Below, in pieces: positions 10,147 to 23,940 of a stretch of 64,000 bases of DNA. The DNA comes from Phoronis australis (taxonomy: Eukaryota > Phoronida > Phoronidae): positions 62,001-126,000 of the forward strand of contig NMRA01000394.1 in NCBI GenBank assembly GCA_002633005.1. Direction: 5' to 3'. The translations under genes were made by a program, and so were the position numbers. The notes under the pieces were generated by a model. That model was not told the DNA's origin, made no database searches, and saw nothing but the letters and a program-made list of their open reading frames with translations. Position 1 is the stretch's first letter, and each line of letters opens with the position of its first letter.

Positions 10147-13100
10147 CACGCCGGGTTGTGCACTCTATTATTAGAGCTTGCGATCCCAAGATTAGCCGTG
10201 AAAATTTCCGGCTGTCTGCTCGATTGAGTTTTGATCGAATGTTGTAATAAATGAAGCCTGATTTTAGTGCTTTCTTTTCATTTTGCCATTTTTGTTCATC
10301 AAGAGAGAATATTGACGTACTGTTCTAGACAACCATCGATTTTTTGGCAAAGTTAGTCAACAAACCAGACAACTACACCGTTCCTTTTTGTACGCACCGG
10401 TCTGTAGCCCTTGCTGGATACAGCGAGCAGCCTAGCCTCACATATTTCTTAAGCTCCATTCTTAGAAGCACTACCGAAAGTCTATCAACCTACAAGTCAG
10501 AAGTTTTTCAACAAGACATTTTGATTACTAAAATTAGGTTAAACAGGATTTCATGGAAAGAAGAGACATTTTGTTTCTGATGTTTATTCTGCAATAATAA
10601 ATGGGAAGTTTAGAACCCACTAACACGTGTGTTTTCGTAACTTTTGAAAACTTACTCGTAATCGCATAGCTGTGAATGTGCGTGTACGTGTGTGTGTCAT
10701 TGCTGTATTTAATTTCAATAATAATTTATTGGTGTAATAATTACCAGTTGCCCAGATGGAATTTTATTTGGTTTTTGAGCAATACTGTTATCTGTAGTAT
10801 TTACTTATACTCAATAAATTAAATTTTAAAAATGAAAGTTTATTTAGCAAAACAATCCAATCCAATACTTTATGATGCTGCCAGCGTACAACGTACTTGA
10901 GAATTGCCCCGCTGTGAGCGGACCGTCCTAATTATTTAATTATGTGCCCGCCTTATCGCAACGCCACTAAAATGCATCAGTTTTTTTGACACACGGCAAA
11001 ACTGACATATTGTCGTATACTATTGTAATTTCCCTAGCAACACAGCCATATTTTCCCGTTCGACTAAAAAATATATTGGACGTTCCATAGGATTTTGCGG
11101 CACTTGAACTCTCCTATTCAACTAAAAAACAACACGCTGTCGATCACACTTGAGTCTTACGTTTACCGCTCGACAAAAAAGCTGTCGTCACGTTTCTGTG
11201 TGTTTAGGAGAGCATTTCTCCTTGCGTTTTGGTTCATATTCTTACTATCCGGAATTACCGATTTTCAATCCAATTGTGCCGTTTTCTTCATTCTCGAATG
11301 TTGTCCGTTGCAAGTATGCAACACAATGTTGCCTCTGTGTTACAAATATTGATTTTTCTACATTCCACTTTCTTTAATAATACAAAAATCGTTAAGATGT
11401 GGTCCAAGGTCTCTTGCTTACGGTGATATCCATTACACGTATCATGATCACAATTTTTATTTTCTGAAGAAATTAATGGATTTCAAAAGTTCTACGGAAA
11501 GTCCAATTTCTTTAATGAGCTATTTAATGAACAATTCAAAGCTACACAAGTGATGTTGGTCTATTTTCTATCTATCAGAAACCTTACCTGCAAATTTTAG
11601 TTTTAGTAATGAGTTTATCACATTTTTTGCAATTGTCACTGCATCCTGAGCGTTTATTGAAGAATGTAGTTGTCCAATGAACAAATAAAGATGCCTTTGG
11701 ATGAATCCCTGGCTAAATTCTCCACGATAACTCTAAGTGATCCTTATTCGAAATTCTTCATCTTCATAGGGTAGAAATCTTTTGAAGTATTGAACTTTTC
11801 TCTGCTGTCTGATTGGTCGTTTACATAACCGCTCTGATTCATTTCCTTTTGATGTGATTACTACACCTTGTTATGTTTCACATTTTGGTAACGCGCTTGG
11901 TTTTTAGAATTTAATTATAGTGTTTTTATACCCGTCACGTAGGCATAATAATAATAGTTGCTTCCGAATCGAATTATTTATCTTTTGCTTCCAGTGTATT
12001 CGTACACCATCAAGAACCAATGCAAACTTATTCCACACATGCCAAGCGCAATCTCAGCAGTGCAAGATCAAAGTTGACACTCCGTGAGTAGAGTTCTATG
12101 GATAAAATGGAAGAAGGAGGACGGAGAAAGAAAAGTAAAAGTAGCAGCTACCTCCGGCGTGCATATAGCGGTGGCTTTTTCTAGTATGGAATCAAGTCAT
12201 TTGGAATATAGATACGTTCTCTCTCTAGTCTTATTGTCAGGATAGTGACGGTGATGATTCATGTGAAGAAGACAATTTTTGCTGAGAACGAAAGGATTGT
12301 CCTTTTCAAAATAGATGTTTGAGGAAGTTTCCACAAACGGGGAATTGGTGAAGAGGAAATGGCTATTATACTCTGCGTATAAGGAAATATTTAAATGCGT
12401 TGTTTGTCTTTTGCTTTCAAAGGGACAATTGTCTTGCATGTCAATTTTAGCAAGAAAGAAGGCTTCTCCATTTCGAGTAAGTTGATTCCACGACTACCTG
12501 ACCATGAAAAAGCGCGTCTCACGTCTCGGAAAGCTAAATCCGACGCACGATTGCTTCTAAATTATATTCTACAGTTCCATTTTTATCTTTATTTAGCTTC
12601 TGCTACTCAAATTTGCCATATGTGGAAAAAGTTTTGAAATGTCTGCAGCATCGCCAAAATAGGGTTATACGGGGCTTCATCTGCACGAGTTAATTGCAAC
12701 CCTGAATTTGAAACTGGCGAACAAAGCAATACATTCCGCTGACGAATATTAGGACACACGGGGAATACTTGCAGAAGAGCGATGCCTGAATATCAGCATA
12801 AGACAGTGGAGTGACGGTACAGCAAGTAGTAAAGAGACCGATTTTCATTTTTTTCTGAATATGCGTTCAGTCGCGATTGAGGATGAGCAAGACAGAAATT
12901 AAAAACACAGGCAGTAGGACATTCGCACTTTGCAGGGCTATCACGGTGCCCCTTGATCTTAAACGCGCTTTGGAGTCTGTACTTCATTTTCAAAACTGAA
13001 ACTAAAAAAAATCCGTCTCATATCCCCTAAGTTAAAAGAGTGACTGGTCAATTTGACTTTAAAAAGCATTGAACAGGAATTTTTAACAGTTAATGTAACA

Positions 13101-15275
13101 TGTGAGGCATTTCAACGTTTGCCGACAAAAGATATTGCCTTTGGAAGTAAACTGATAACTGCGGCTGATTTGTAATTACATTGGATAAAGTGTCTATTTT
13201 ATACTTTTTAGTTTTCTTAGTACTCGGCTTCGTTCATTTTATTGGAGAATCACGCTACTGTCTGAATGAAAATAAAATAAATATTATACATTTGAGTGTA
13301 CCCTAAATTACATTTAATAAGGACCTTTCAGCATTTCATTCAAAGCAATTTCAGTGGCACAATTAAGTAAACTTCATCCATGCATTAATTCCGCCGTGCT
13401 TTCCGTCAAAAACCATTTTTTTGTTTTAGGCGACTTTCCGTTATGAAATTAAGAGTATTGTGTTCCGTACTTATCTTAGAAGTGATCTCTCGGAATGACT
13501 ATCAAGTTTCAGCTTACGCCGTGGCACATGTAAATATATGTCGCTGCAATGTATATCTATGGAGACTTTTCAGACGCTGTCACGTACATTTGCCGTTAAG
13601 AAGAGTTTAATTGATGCTTAAAATTTGCTGAAAACACCTTAAACTATTTAAGCAGTGCGTTTGCGTTACCTTTGCATGCCATGTAAAGAGACCGAAAGGT
13701 TGCCGTATTCTAACTTGGTATTGAGCTACGTTTAAGAGTCCTTAAAAGCGAAGGCAACCGTTTTTAGAGCCAGTTTGGTTACAGTGTAATGTTTTGGTTA
13801 GCCCGAATTCATTCCCACTGAAGTGAGTCAAACCCCCTTGTTTTAATTTATCTTACAGCCATGCGTCAATCTGGAACTGGCGACCGTGGTCCAAATCGTT
13901 TCTCCGCCAGATTTTTCACATGCACTTAAGACATCGTTTGACATCGGGTGCGTCAATGTGTACATGATTATTTTGTAACATATACATGTATATGCATTAC
14001 CATTGTTTGCCTTTTTCTGAGTCTCATTCATTGTGTCGAGAAGTCGCCTTGTACCGAGATGCGAGGGTCACGAGCTCTCGAAGAGTAAAAATGAGTTCCG
14101 TTTCACCGATTCCGGGCTGTTGACCGGATTTGGAGTTGGATCGTTCTTGTGAAGAATGTAGAGCTTCCTGTTCACGCTACAGCTGTTGTGGTGCAAAAAC
14201 TGTCGTGTGTGCAACAAACTTCTCTTATCTTCGGATTATGAAAGGGGCGTATACAATGAGATCATAAAGAGACCAGACAGACGTGGTCGAAAAAAGGTGT
14301 CATACCGTCAATATTTCCCAATTCTTTTTTCTTTTGGACCAGCGGGTATCACTATAATGACTCGAGGCCGCAAACTTGGCGTCACTGGTGCGTGTGAATT
14401 GACACGTCCGCAGCGTCCAATACTAACAAGAAACACAGCTTCACCATGTACGAAATTCACTTTTTGTGGTTGTAGAATCCACCCGTTGCCTGTCAATTAA
14501 AGATCAAACAATTGCCAAATCTCACATAGTTGAATTCTATTTCACTTTAGAATTTCCCGACAGCACTTGCTGTTTGAAAATAGACGATTCTGTAAAATAA
14601 TGTACAAGCAACAGATGTCCGTAATAAATCATTGCATAAACTAAGCTTGTAGGGGAAGATCTGGCACGCGAACGTGAGACACGGTTATTTAATTAGAACT
14701 CGGGAGTGTCGTTAACTTCAAAGTTTAACTAGGATAACAAGAAAATTTGTTTTAGTCCAAAATGAGACTAAAAACGGTGGCCTCCTCTTTTAAATCTCAC
14801 ACTTAACGTTTCACTGTTGTAAAGACATCCCAGACGTATGTTGTCATAAAATCATAATGTTGATGAGCATTTAACCCCTACACCAGCCCCTACACCAGCC
14901 TTAACCATTAAACAAAATTAAAAAATACAATTCCTGGGAGGTTCAAAATGGAGGGCGAGTGGCAGAAGTTCATTTTGTCACCCGTTGAAAAATTCAGTGG
15001 GGCTGAGCGATCACGAGTTAGCAGTTACGACCTTAACGTTCTAAGGTAAGTTCAGTTTGAGCGATAGAATTATCTGCGATCCCAGATGGCAGTTACACAT
15101 TGTCAGCAAGCGAAGTCTTTACTTGACAGGTAAATCATATCAACTGACTCCGAATGTCCAAAGCATTCACTTCTCTGCTTATCGACTCATAAGTAATCTC
15201 GGCATTGTGAAAGTTATGGTGTCGTTGACAGGATATTTCATTCCTCGCTTTCTTCAACCATCCTATTTAATTTAT
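10147..15275. other. No gene seen
   Basis: No exon, RNA gene or clear repeat is recognised in this AT-rich stretch. Frames up to 104 codons (14186-14500) show no recognisable domain. Confidence 0.4.
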
Positions 15276-15390
15276 TAGAGTAAACAAGCCAATTTAAGTG
15301 CCAGGTAAAAGTAAATGGACGGGAGGGTAAAGCCTGTTTCGAAGGTTGTACACTGTGTCAGGGTTGTCAAACGGTTGCTATTACCAACGT
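15276..15390 (+). repeat. Dispersed repeat, copy B
   Basis: This is the partner of 3796-3910, sharing TAAACAAGC, TGGACGGGA and the AGGGT...CAAA-GGTT-CTATTA block at similar spacing. Confidence 0.4.
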
Positions 15391-17044
15391 ATTCAAGATT
15401 TTTTACCAGCTCATTTGTCATCCTAGGACAACAATATGGCTAAGACTATGCGAATATTAAACAGTGTCAGCGTCTCCACTGGCCCCAGTAGAGACGGTGG
15501 CCATCCCATAAGCCCATTCATACGTCAGAAGCTCTTCGGCGAATTATCTATCACACTGATAAAACCATCAATGTCATGTTACTATACGTACCTTATGCGC
15601 ATAGAGGGTCACCTTATGAAACCGATGTTGTCTTTAACTCTTTCTAACTCGAAAAAGTACTGCACCGTAATCAAAGTTAATTTTCGAGCACCCCTTCGTC
15701 CAGTTGCACAAATTGGCAACTGGCCATTTTTACACTGCTCCCGTCTATTGAAAGGACGTCACATCTCTTTTTGCATTACCTTGTTGAGTCTCTGTTGTTC
15801 TTTAGCAAGGTAGGGTAGTGTTCTCACGCTACACATATCTATTCGAAACCTGCAGTAGCATTAAGTTCAGGAAGTGAAATAGCACAATATAAGCTGTAAT
15901 GACACAACCAATGACCAGACATGCATGTACATGGGTGCCTAAAATAAAACGAGCAGACACTTCTAGTGAATAAGGGCGCGTCTAAACTGGGCTAGATCAT
16001 AGATCTCGTGCACTCAGAGGTCCGGGAGTTCATTTACTGTCAGTCTTTGACTTTGTCGATGTGGGAGACGATTGAGTGTATGTTTGAACCGGTAGTTAAT
16101 TGGTTTCAAGTATTTTAACCAATACTTTTCATGCTCGGTTTTTAAACAGTTCATATACTTGGGCTGTGTTCAGTAAAATGATAGTCATTGACAAAACCGC
16201 AATTTTTGCCTACGCCTTTGAACTGGGCCTGAACAAGGTCACTTACATAACATATCATAAACATCAATATTCCTTTGGCTTTGAAGTGTTAACTAAAATT
16301 ACAAGGACTCTTAATTAATACGATTTTATTGTTTTTTCGCATATTTATTTCATCCTTTGCTACACAGCAGTCTTGCAGTGGGTATACAGGCTGTCTATAC
16401 AGCCTTTTCGTGGTAGTCTGGATACCTCCGCGGCCGTACTAGCCTTGCGGGTGTGCACAGACTGGCAGTCTATATAGGTTATTAGTCTTAGTTTGGATGT
16501 CCATTTCAAGGCCTAACTAATCTTGTGGGTGTATACATGCTGACGGTGCTGATAAAGACAAATAGATTGAGTAGCAGTCACCTGCCCTTGATACAATAAG
16601 AAAGGTCATGATGAACCTGACATTGCTGAGGAAGGCTTTGTGTTGCATCAACGACACAAGAAGCGACATGAGGCACTGTTTGAGCACCCAGTATTTTTTG
16701 CTATCATTATATTCGTCTTTTTAACGATTTTGAATAATAAGCATCCACGATTTTAAGAAGCCGATTAGTTTTTGGTTCAAGTGAACCATTTCGGGCCTGA
16801 AGAAGTAGTTGCTGAGTGATTGTTTCTCTTATCTGCATGGTGAACAGTTATTTCAAGATTTGACTATCATATAGGCAAAGTGAATCCACCATCGACAATG
16901 CCATCATAAATAGGTCAGCCCTCCTATTGTTTTGCTTCGTGGTCTTTTGCGTAACCCCACCCATGTCTTGTTAAATGCTCTGGTCATATCTCCAGTAATT
17001 AACAACTAATCTGCAATTGGGACTTTCGAACAGTTGTTAAGATG
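15391..17044. other. No confident gene
   Basis: An open frame at 15436-15813 on the plus strand (125 codons, ATG start) has no recognisable domain. At about 16405-16555 two diverged copies of an approximately 90-bp block share a GG-TGTCCA or GGATACC core, CTTG(C/T)GGGTGT and an imperfect CTGAC or CTGGC end. Otherwise I see nothing. Confidence 0.35.
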
Positions 17045-17818
17045 ATTGATTTTGAAAAACGGTTGAAACCTATGGAAGACAAGAACACACTGTCGATCAC
17101 GAAAGTTACTAGATAAGAACTACAAGACATGAAAAGGGAACTGGTGTCAGTGAAAGCACAAAATCGTGTCCTAAAGTCCAAGGTAAATGATGTAGAGGAA
17201 TTCAACTGATATTTATGGGAGAAGAGAGTATGGATGAAAACTGTGAATTCATTGTCCAGAAGTTTTTTCAAGAAGAAAACTGAATGTGTCAAATGACCCT
17301 GATAACATAGACCGATGCCTCAGAGTTGGAAAACTTACAAGTGGAAATGCAAGAACATCAACGAGAAGCGCTAGCAGTAATTCCTTCACAAACCGTCAAC
17401 CAAAATAGCGACCTGTTCTAGTGAAGTTCGCCAGTTATCGTTATCGTCAAGCCAACTATTTTCCCAGAGGACAAATTTAAAGAGCTTTCAGTTTTTCATA
17501 CCAGAAGATCTCAATGTGGAAAATTGCCGTCTCATGAGATCAAAAGCACCGAACTGAAAGAATGCTTGGTCAAAAGGCAGGGTAATTTTTGCTCTGCTGA
17601 ACGACAATACTGTGCAACTGACAACAAAGAGTGATGGCATGTAGTTCACTTTCAGAGGCTTCTATAGTATAACAATGCAGTGAAACTAGATACAGCGCTA
17701 GAGGTGTGTAGTTCATGTTCGATGTCCACTCAAGTGAAAGGACTACTAACTGGTGATGGAGACGTGGATATGTGCGTATTGTATTATTGTGACTCCTTCC
17801 AACCTGTGTGGGTGTGTG

Positions 17819-17858
<40 letters not shown>

Positions 17859-18030
17859 CGCGTGCGCGTGAGTGTGCGGATGTGTTTATGTACTCATACA
17901 TGCACTTTCAATTTACTCAGAACATTGCTTAGTATCTTTCTTTAATACATGCCTCCATAACTCTGTGGAATACTGAGATGGTTAACATTAAGTTTATATC
18001 CTTGAATGTTCGACGCATACACCTTTCTGT
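17045..18030 (+). pseudogene. Decayed LINE: ORF1 remains and possible ORF2 start
   Basis: The plus-strand frames show the parts of a non-LTR retrotransposon ORF1 nucleic-acid chaperone in order. First comes a lysine- and glutamate-rich coiled-coil-like segment (17045-17200). Then come ENCEFIVQKFFQE (about 17237-17277) and NIDRC-RVGK (about 17307-17330). Next is the RNA-binding signature RPVLVKFASYRYRQ (17409-17450), followed by FFIPEDL (about 17492). The C-terminal domain ends with AWSKGRVIFALLNDNTVQL (about 17562-17620). In the family the ending is typically a tryptophan followed by GKV or GRV and a strand. Frameshifts and stops separate the blocks. After a GT microsatellite, MVNIKFISLNVRRI at about 17980-18020 resembles the start of an L1/Tx1-type ORF2, the endonuclease N-terminus. 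No reverse transcriptase follows, so the copy is fragmentary. Confidence 0.65.
17805..17877 (+). repeat. (GT)n microsatellite
   Basis: A GT dinucleotide run with a few GC interruptions sits within the decayed LINE. Confidence 0.95.
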
Positions 18031-18227
18031 TGATTACAGTTCGTAAAGCATTCGCAAATGTGGCGCCATTGATCATGCAAAGCAGTGTGGGTAACATTTC
18101 GGAGTTCACTGTGGGAATAACGTAGGTTGCCGACTCGTTCTTAATGGATGTTCTCGGGCTTAAAACATCATTTCAATATCGAGGGCTGCCTTTTAGCGCA
18201 CACGAAAAGCAAAATTTATTTGAAGGT

Positions 18228-18312
18228 TGGATCTATAGTCCGAAAGGCTGATAGTCAGAAATGAAATTCCCCAGACCGACAGCGGGCGACAGTCCGAAGG
18301 GCCGATATTCCG
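18228..18312 (+). repeat. Degenerate short repeat, AGTCCGAAAGG type
   Basis: Four or five imperfect copies of a roughly 15-20-bp unit (ATAGTCCGAAAGGCTG and variants) follow one another. This is non-coding. Confidence 0.6.
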
Positions 18313-19534
18313 AAAAGCGAAGACACTTCGACTCTCATATAAATCACCCCATTGACACCTTCCTGGGTTTCTTGATACTTGAAGCTTGCTGTATATCCGA
18401 CATCAGAATGCATACATGTAACTGCTAACGTGGAAAATTATTTAACTAGTCTTGCAGAAAAGGCGTAAGTCTTTGAAGCACCGCCAACTTCGGAATCATA
18501 AATTTTCTGCGAAAGAGTCTTCTACGACTTTTTAAAATGCCATAAGTTTCACGAACTTCCATAAGTCAGACGTTCAAAGTTTTATTTTACGGTACATACA
18601 CGTATTTAGGCCCATGCGACTACATTTGAAGATACGTCTCTATTCGGAATTAGATGCTTGCACATTTATGCGAACCAAATGAGGAAAAATGTTTCATATA
18701 GCTCTGGCGCACCCTATCATTTAAAAATATACACGGTTCGCGCCATGCATTGATGATTATTGCAAATGAATGATGCCGGTTTGTTCTGTACGCCTGGCAT
18801 TTTTTCCGTGTACATGCATGTACGTGCCTCCACATTAGTTTACATTCAGGTAAAGTACTTACGTTTGCTTTTCAATTGAAAATTGTAGGCTTCTGAAAAT
18901 TTCCAAAAATTGCACCCCGAAAGAGCAGCCGGCCCATTCAAAAGAAGGAATTTGGATTGGGATGGAAAGGGTTTTAGTGACTTCGTGAAGTTGGACTTTA
19001 AACGCAATCGTGCAATTTGAGCTTTTAAAGTTAATTGCAACTTTTACGTGTGCGGTGAAGAAGACTCTGTTTTGGTTCAAATAATGTTATTATTCATGCC
19101 AGTTGCAGTTTATTTGTGTTGACAGAATGACAACACACGTTTTCACCGTTAACGGAATATCGTGCATATGGCATTCAGTTATGCTTAACGTTCAAAAGTA
19201 CATTGCTTCCAAAACAATGCCTTTATTTCCATCAGCGATTTTCAGAAAGAAACAGTCGCTCAGGCTCTCCTTCTGATATTTCCGAAATTATAGCAGGTAG
19301 TGGTTTCAATTAAAGTGGAGAAATAAGTACTTTCAAGTACAAAAAGATCACCTGAAATTGCTTGGAAAATGAAAAATAATATAAACTCACACTGTTTTTA
19401 CTAAAATCCTTTACGTCAATTTTCGAAACCATGTCATGATTGTGGCAAAGTTTGTTGTTAAGATTAAAAATTGCCCGTGTTTTTTTCACGCTACTAAATC
19501 GGCAAGTAATAGGCAACATCCATAACCAGGGCCC
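18313..19534. other. No gene seen
   Basis: Short frames of up to about 80 codons overlap here without recognisable features. Confidence 0.45.
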
Positions 19535-20683
19535 GGGCCCGGTCTCCAATCTCCGTACTCAGACTCATACTCATACTCGAGATTTCATACTCAAAATCGT
19601 GCTCTCTGGAGTCGTACTCGAAAATAATTACGAGCCAGAGAACAAAATATCGAAAGAGAACCAAGAAACACAGCAAATCTTAAAAAATAAGTCCTCTTAC
19701 GGTATCTCACCACTTCAATTTCAGTTCAGAGATAGTAGTTTTCATCTTAAATTTTCTTATTCTTCACCTTATTAACCCGCCGTATCACTGTATGTTATGG
19801 CCGCCATTCTACCTCTTCAATTCCTGGCAACAGGCGCATTGTAATCCCTTGTCGGCGAGTCATAACAAGCGTCGAAAGCAGTTGTGGGAAAAGTCGTGTG
19901 AGAAGTTTGCGCTGCCCTTATTTCGGTATGTGTGCCTACGTTTTGTAGGGTTTCCAAAAGACGAGGAGGGGAAGGAAGTTAAAAACAGTTCGCTTCCCTG
20001 TCAGGTACATTTCTCATCATAACTTAGTCATCTATTATTCCTCAATCCCCAAATGGAATTCCAGATTTTGTTTGCCGATTTCTAAGTAGACGTCTCGTCC
20101 CGCTCACTGCCACTGGTGAACTCTGACTGCACAAGTATTGTTTTTTAACTCAAGTGCCAAATGTCAACTCACTTAATACATCCCAGTAAAATACAAAGAT
20201 ACAGTATCAAAGTTTGACATCAGCTTAGGCCTACACAGCAATGGGTTTATGTGAAGACTAAATTAGCAACAGAGATGTAATGTGATAAGCTGTTACATAT
20301 TTCTTAGGACATTTTCGGGACTGGGTGAGGAACTCAAGAAGAAAAGCTTAATAATTGCCAAATGTATCAAAGAAATGGCATAAGAATATTTGTTGAAACT
20401 AAAAAATGAATAACAGTTGCAGAACACTCAGAATTCCACGTTGTAGACATACTCTTGTAGTTGTAGCGACAGCAGACGATAATGTAGGCATAGTTCTTGT
20501 GGTGGTCTATTCCAATAGGGAGCGATGAATCAGCGCGGCTTTACGTGATTTTGCATTTCACATCATAAGGAGTTCCATAGCAACTCGAGTATGAGTGTCA
20601 GTACGACTCCAGTGAGCACGATTTTGAGTATGAAATCTCGAGTATGAGTATGAGTCTGAGTACGGAGATTGGAGACCGGGCCC
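19535..20683. mobile_element. 1.15-kb element with 83-bp terminal inverted repeats
   Basis: Arms at 19535-19617 and 20601-20683 are inverted copies with one mismatch in 83. They begin GGGCCCGGTCTCCAATCTCC and continue with several CATACTC-type sub-repeats. About 980 bp lie between them, with no reading frame that I recognise. Near-identity of the arms means recent activity or a high-fidelity constraint on the arms. The flanks (CCAGG left, AGGTG right) do not give a clear target duplication. Confidence 0.8.
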
Positions 20684-20977
20684 AGGTGTTGAACATGCCT
20701 TTCATTTTGGTCGTTTTAGTTTCACACCCACAGACAGGACTTTACAGGCGGGTTGCTGGGGAATCTCCTTCGAACACAAAAAATATTCCGAAAGCCCTTT
20801 GTGCATATCAACATGGCGGCAAAGAGGTCTATAAATATAGATATGACGTCATATGTTTACAAGAAACATACAGCACCAGGAAGTCTATTGGTAGATAGGA
20901 ATGTGAATGAGGAGGCACCGTTATTCTAAGCCATGGGACACACCATTGCAATGTAAGTGCTATTTAATTGAATATAC

Positions 20978-21021
20978 TAATTCAACGTTTTAATTGACAC
21001 GGCAATTAAAAAGTTGAATTA
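20978..21021. repeat. 19-bp hairpin
   Basis: Arms 20978-20996 and 21003-21021 pair with one mismatch around a 6-bp loop. It lies just outside the TTAA-flanked element that begins at 21102. Confidence 0.8.
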
Positions 21022-21155
21022 ATAAATATGTTTCTGTACTCCCGTATGAAGAAAGAGGGTTAAATTATCCTTGCTTGGAAATAGTTAATGGTTTAATTGG
21101 ATTAAGAGTCACTGCATGAGAAAGTCAGGCAGATGCGGGAACATGACATATCACG

Positions 21156-23039
21156 GATTGTTTTGAAATATAGTTTAGTTTTACTCTTAGGTGGAATGGT
21201 CAACACCTAAAATAACTTCTTCACGGAAAACTGCCACCTCAAAATTCTTAGCTAGTTTATGGCTTCGGAAACCATCAAATTTTAGCATTTTTGTGGAATC
21301 ATTGTGCAAAAACGACAAATTAACAGAAACTAAGAATGACATACAGAATGAACACAACTTCTGTCTACATGAAAATGTAAAATTCATAGTTGAAACGTAT
21401 TCGCAAATTAGCTATTTTTGTTACTTATTCAACCCACCTGAGTCAAGCTGTGTAATTGGTGGAAATGCCCTATATGCGATTGTTATATCTTTTACCCCGC
21501 AAAAACACTCAGAAATGTAACATACTACATAAGAAAGCTGAGCCTTTGTAGAGTACATATCTATTAAAACATTCGTGGACAGGGACCTGTGTGTCCTGCA
21601 TGCTTTGATTGAAACCACCCACTGATATTGGTCGTCCTGTTCGCCATTTCTATCACACTCTCATTAACAAACCAACAAAGTTCTAAAGGTTTATCAGTAA
21701 CAAAAAACGATGTCAACAAGATCGTTAAGATTATTCCAAGCTTGAAATTTTAATTACATTAAAATTCTTGCGGCTAGTGCTCAATACTTTACAATTAAAT
21801 CTGAAATTACGACCTCAAAACAATGGCAATTGTCGGTCCCACAATGTCTGCGTGACGTCTAGTAACGTAAAGTGGTTCCGAAAAAATTAGCAACGTATAT
21901 TAACACGAGGCAAGCCAAAAATTATACTTGATTGAATGGTTATTGCTAACCATACTTTTTAAGTACCGAAGACCCACGGGGAGCACTGGTCCTGTACAGG
22001 TGAAAATCTTCCGGGTAGTAATTTTTCTGCTGCTCATGAGATGGCGCACCGGTTTACCGAGTCGGAAAAATGAACCTTCTGTTGAACAAGTTGTACTCAT
22101 TACGCAGTGCCAAGTAAATATTTTAGAGTGCGCCCAAGCGCGTAACTGAGAAATCCTACATTTTTGGCTTACTATCCAATGCATGCGGAAAACGTAAATT
22201 GGCTATTGCTATATCTATAGGAGTGTTTTCGCCAACCTCCACTCAGCAGTTCTTGAAGCAACGTTTCAGCCAGTTGTATTTACAATTAACACCGGGACTT
22301 CCATTTTAGTAATGACGATTGCAAAGTAAAGGACTGAAACGTAGATTCGATGAAGCATTTCAGGCTTAGGTGAGAATGGACCAGAAGATTCCAACCGTGA
22401 TTATAGAACATCCCTAACACAATATGAATTCGAGAAGTACATGAAAATACTACATAGGTCTAGGTCAGGAATGTCATTGGTTAATCTGGGCATCAGATGT
22501 AAAACCACTAGCAGAGATCCAGAATTTCAAAAGGGGCAAGTGCAGTGGTGCTATGAATTTAAAGTACAGACAGACTACGAAAATGTCAAATTATTTTACG
22601 TAAGGTATCGGTGAACTTAAGTGTTTTATTATCTAATACTCATGGAAACTCAGACTTGCAACACATAGGAAAACACATCAGTTCAGTATTTATTACACAG
22701 GAAATTTATACAACGCAGCCTTTGGTCATGGTTGACATCGAGCTATGGATAGGACACTTTGATTTCCCACCTGTAATATGATTATAGTGCATATGTGTAT
22801 TATACAAGTGTGGGTGTTAAAGCTGGTTGTGAACGTTAAGTCTTGGGTATGGAGATCTTTGATCAAAACAAGTAAAAATGAAATCATAGTCTACATCACA
22901 CCCCATTATTGTCAACACCATACAAAAACAGGAGAAACGGAAAGTGCTCTGGCATTATGATTCCAGGGATGTTCAAAATATGTAATATGTAAAATAAAAA
23001 ACCTTTATATGGTGCAGCATACATTATATTCGTCTGAAA
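21156..23039. other. Element interior, no coding recognised
   Basis: This is the left interior of the TTAA-flanked element. Frames of 60 to 109 codons show no known motif. Confidence 0.45.
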
Positions 23040-23940
23040 CAAGACAATCGCTGTCACATTCTTGCCAAATTCCATACATCAAGATACTTGGTTGATACAG
23101 AACCGCTAGATGACGCAACAGCACTCCGACATGTCCTAAAATTTATGCCAGGTATACTCTCCTCAATAATGTAACACATACATCAACTTGCACCCAGATT
23201 CATCAACAGAACTTTGCAAATATTGCAGCGCAGATAAACAAATTGCCACTCCGGGCGTCTCGGTGATTGCATCCATCAGAAAACCTGTCAGTCGTGATCA
23301 TCTCAATAGGAACACATTAGCAAAATTTCAGAACTATCCTCCAAGCGATTTCAAGGACAGAGAGGCTGCTGCCAGAAATAATAATATTTAGTGGCACAGA
23401 ATATTTCAAATCTAGCCGAAAATAGCAGTTTGTTCTCGTTTCCTCAACATAAACAAATATACCATATTGCACGAAAATACATCAAGAAACTTGGTAGATA
23501 TAGAGGCATACATAAGGAAAACCTAAATTGCCCTTAAGCAGTGCTGTAGTGGTGCGTAGGCACAGGTAGGAGCAACCAACCACCTTTTGTCATTTGAACG
23601 TAGTGCATACGCACCATAAGTTACGCTCGGTGCTCAAGGTGATACCCCTACAGAACTGCCATTAAAGGGCACCATAGGGGATCGTCCAATCAACAATCAG
23701 TGTCAGTCGTGCTCATCTCAATGGCAACGTTTCTGTAGATTACATAGGTACGCCAGGAAGTAGGAAAATGTGGCAGTCTCCATAACTGAAACTAATTTGC
23801 GAAATTTGATGAAAATCAGTCAAGGAACTTGCTAGATAAAGAGACTAACATGAAGAAGTGAAGTTGCCACTAGGGGCACAGTGGTAGTACATTCCAAAAC
23901 TCTCTTGCGTCATCTCATTTGTAAAATTTCACATTCATCA
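23040..23940 (+). repeat. Diverged internal repeats
   Basis: The phrase CATCAAG(A)AACTTGGTAGAT with downstream text recurs near 23083, 23480 and 23817. The phrase TCAGTCGTG-TCATCTCAAT recurs near 23289 and 23706. The spacing of roughly 340-420 bp suggests two or three old tandem units. Confidence 0.5.

Noticed and set aside
15436-15813. Open frame of 125 codons on the plus strand, ATG start
   Set aside because: It has no recognisable domain, no splice context and no paralogue in the window. Length alone is not enough in animal DNA.
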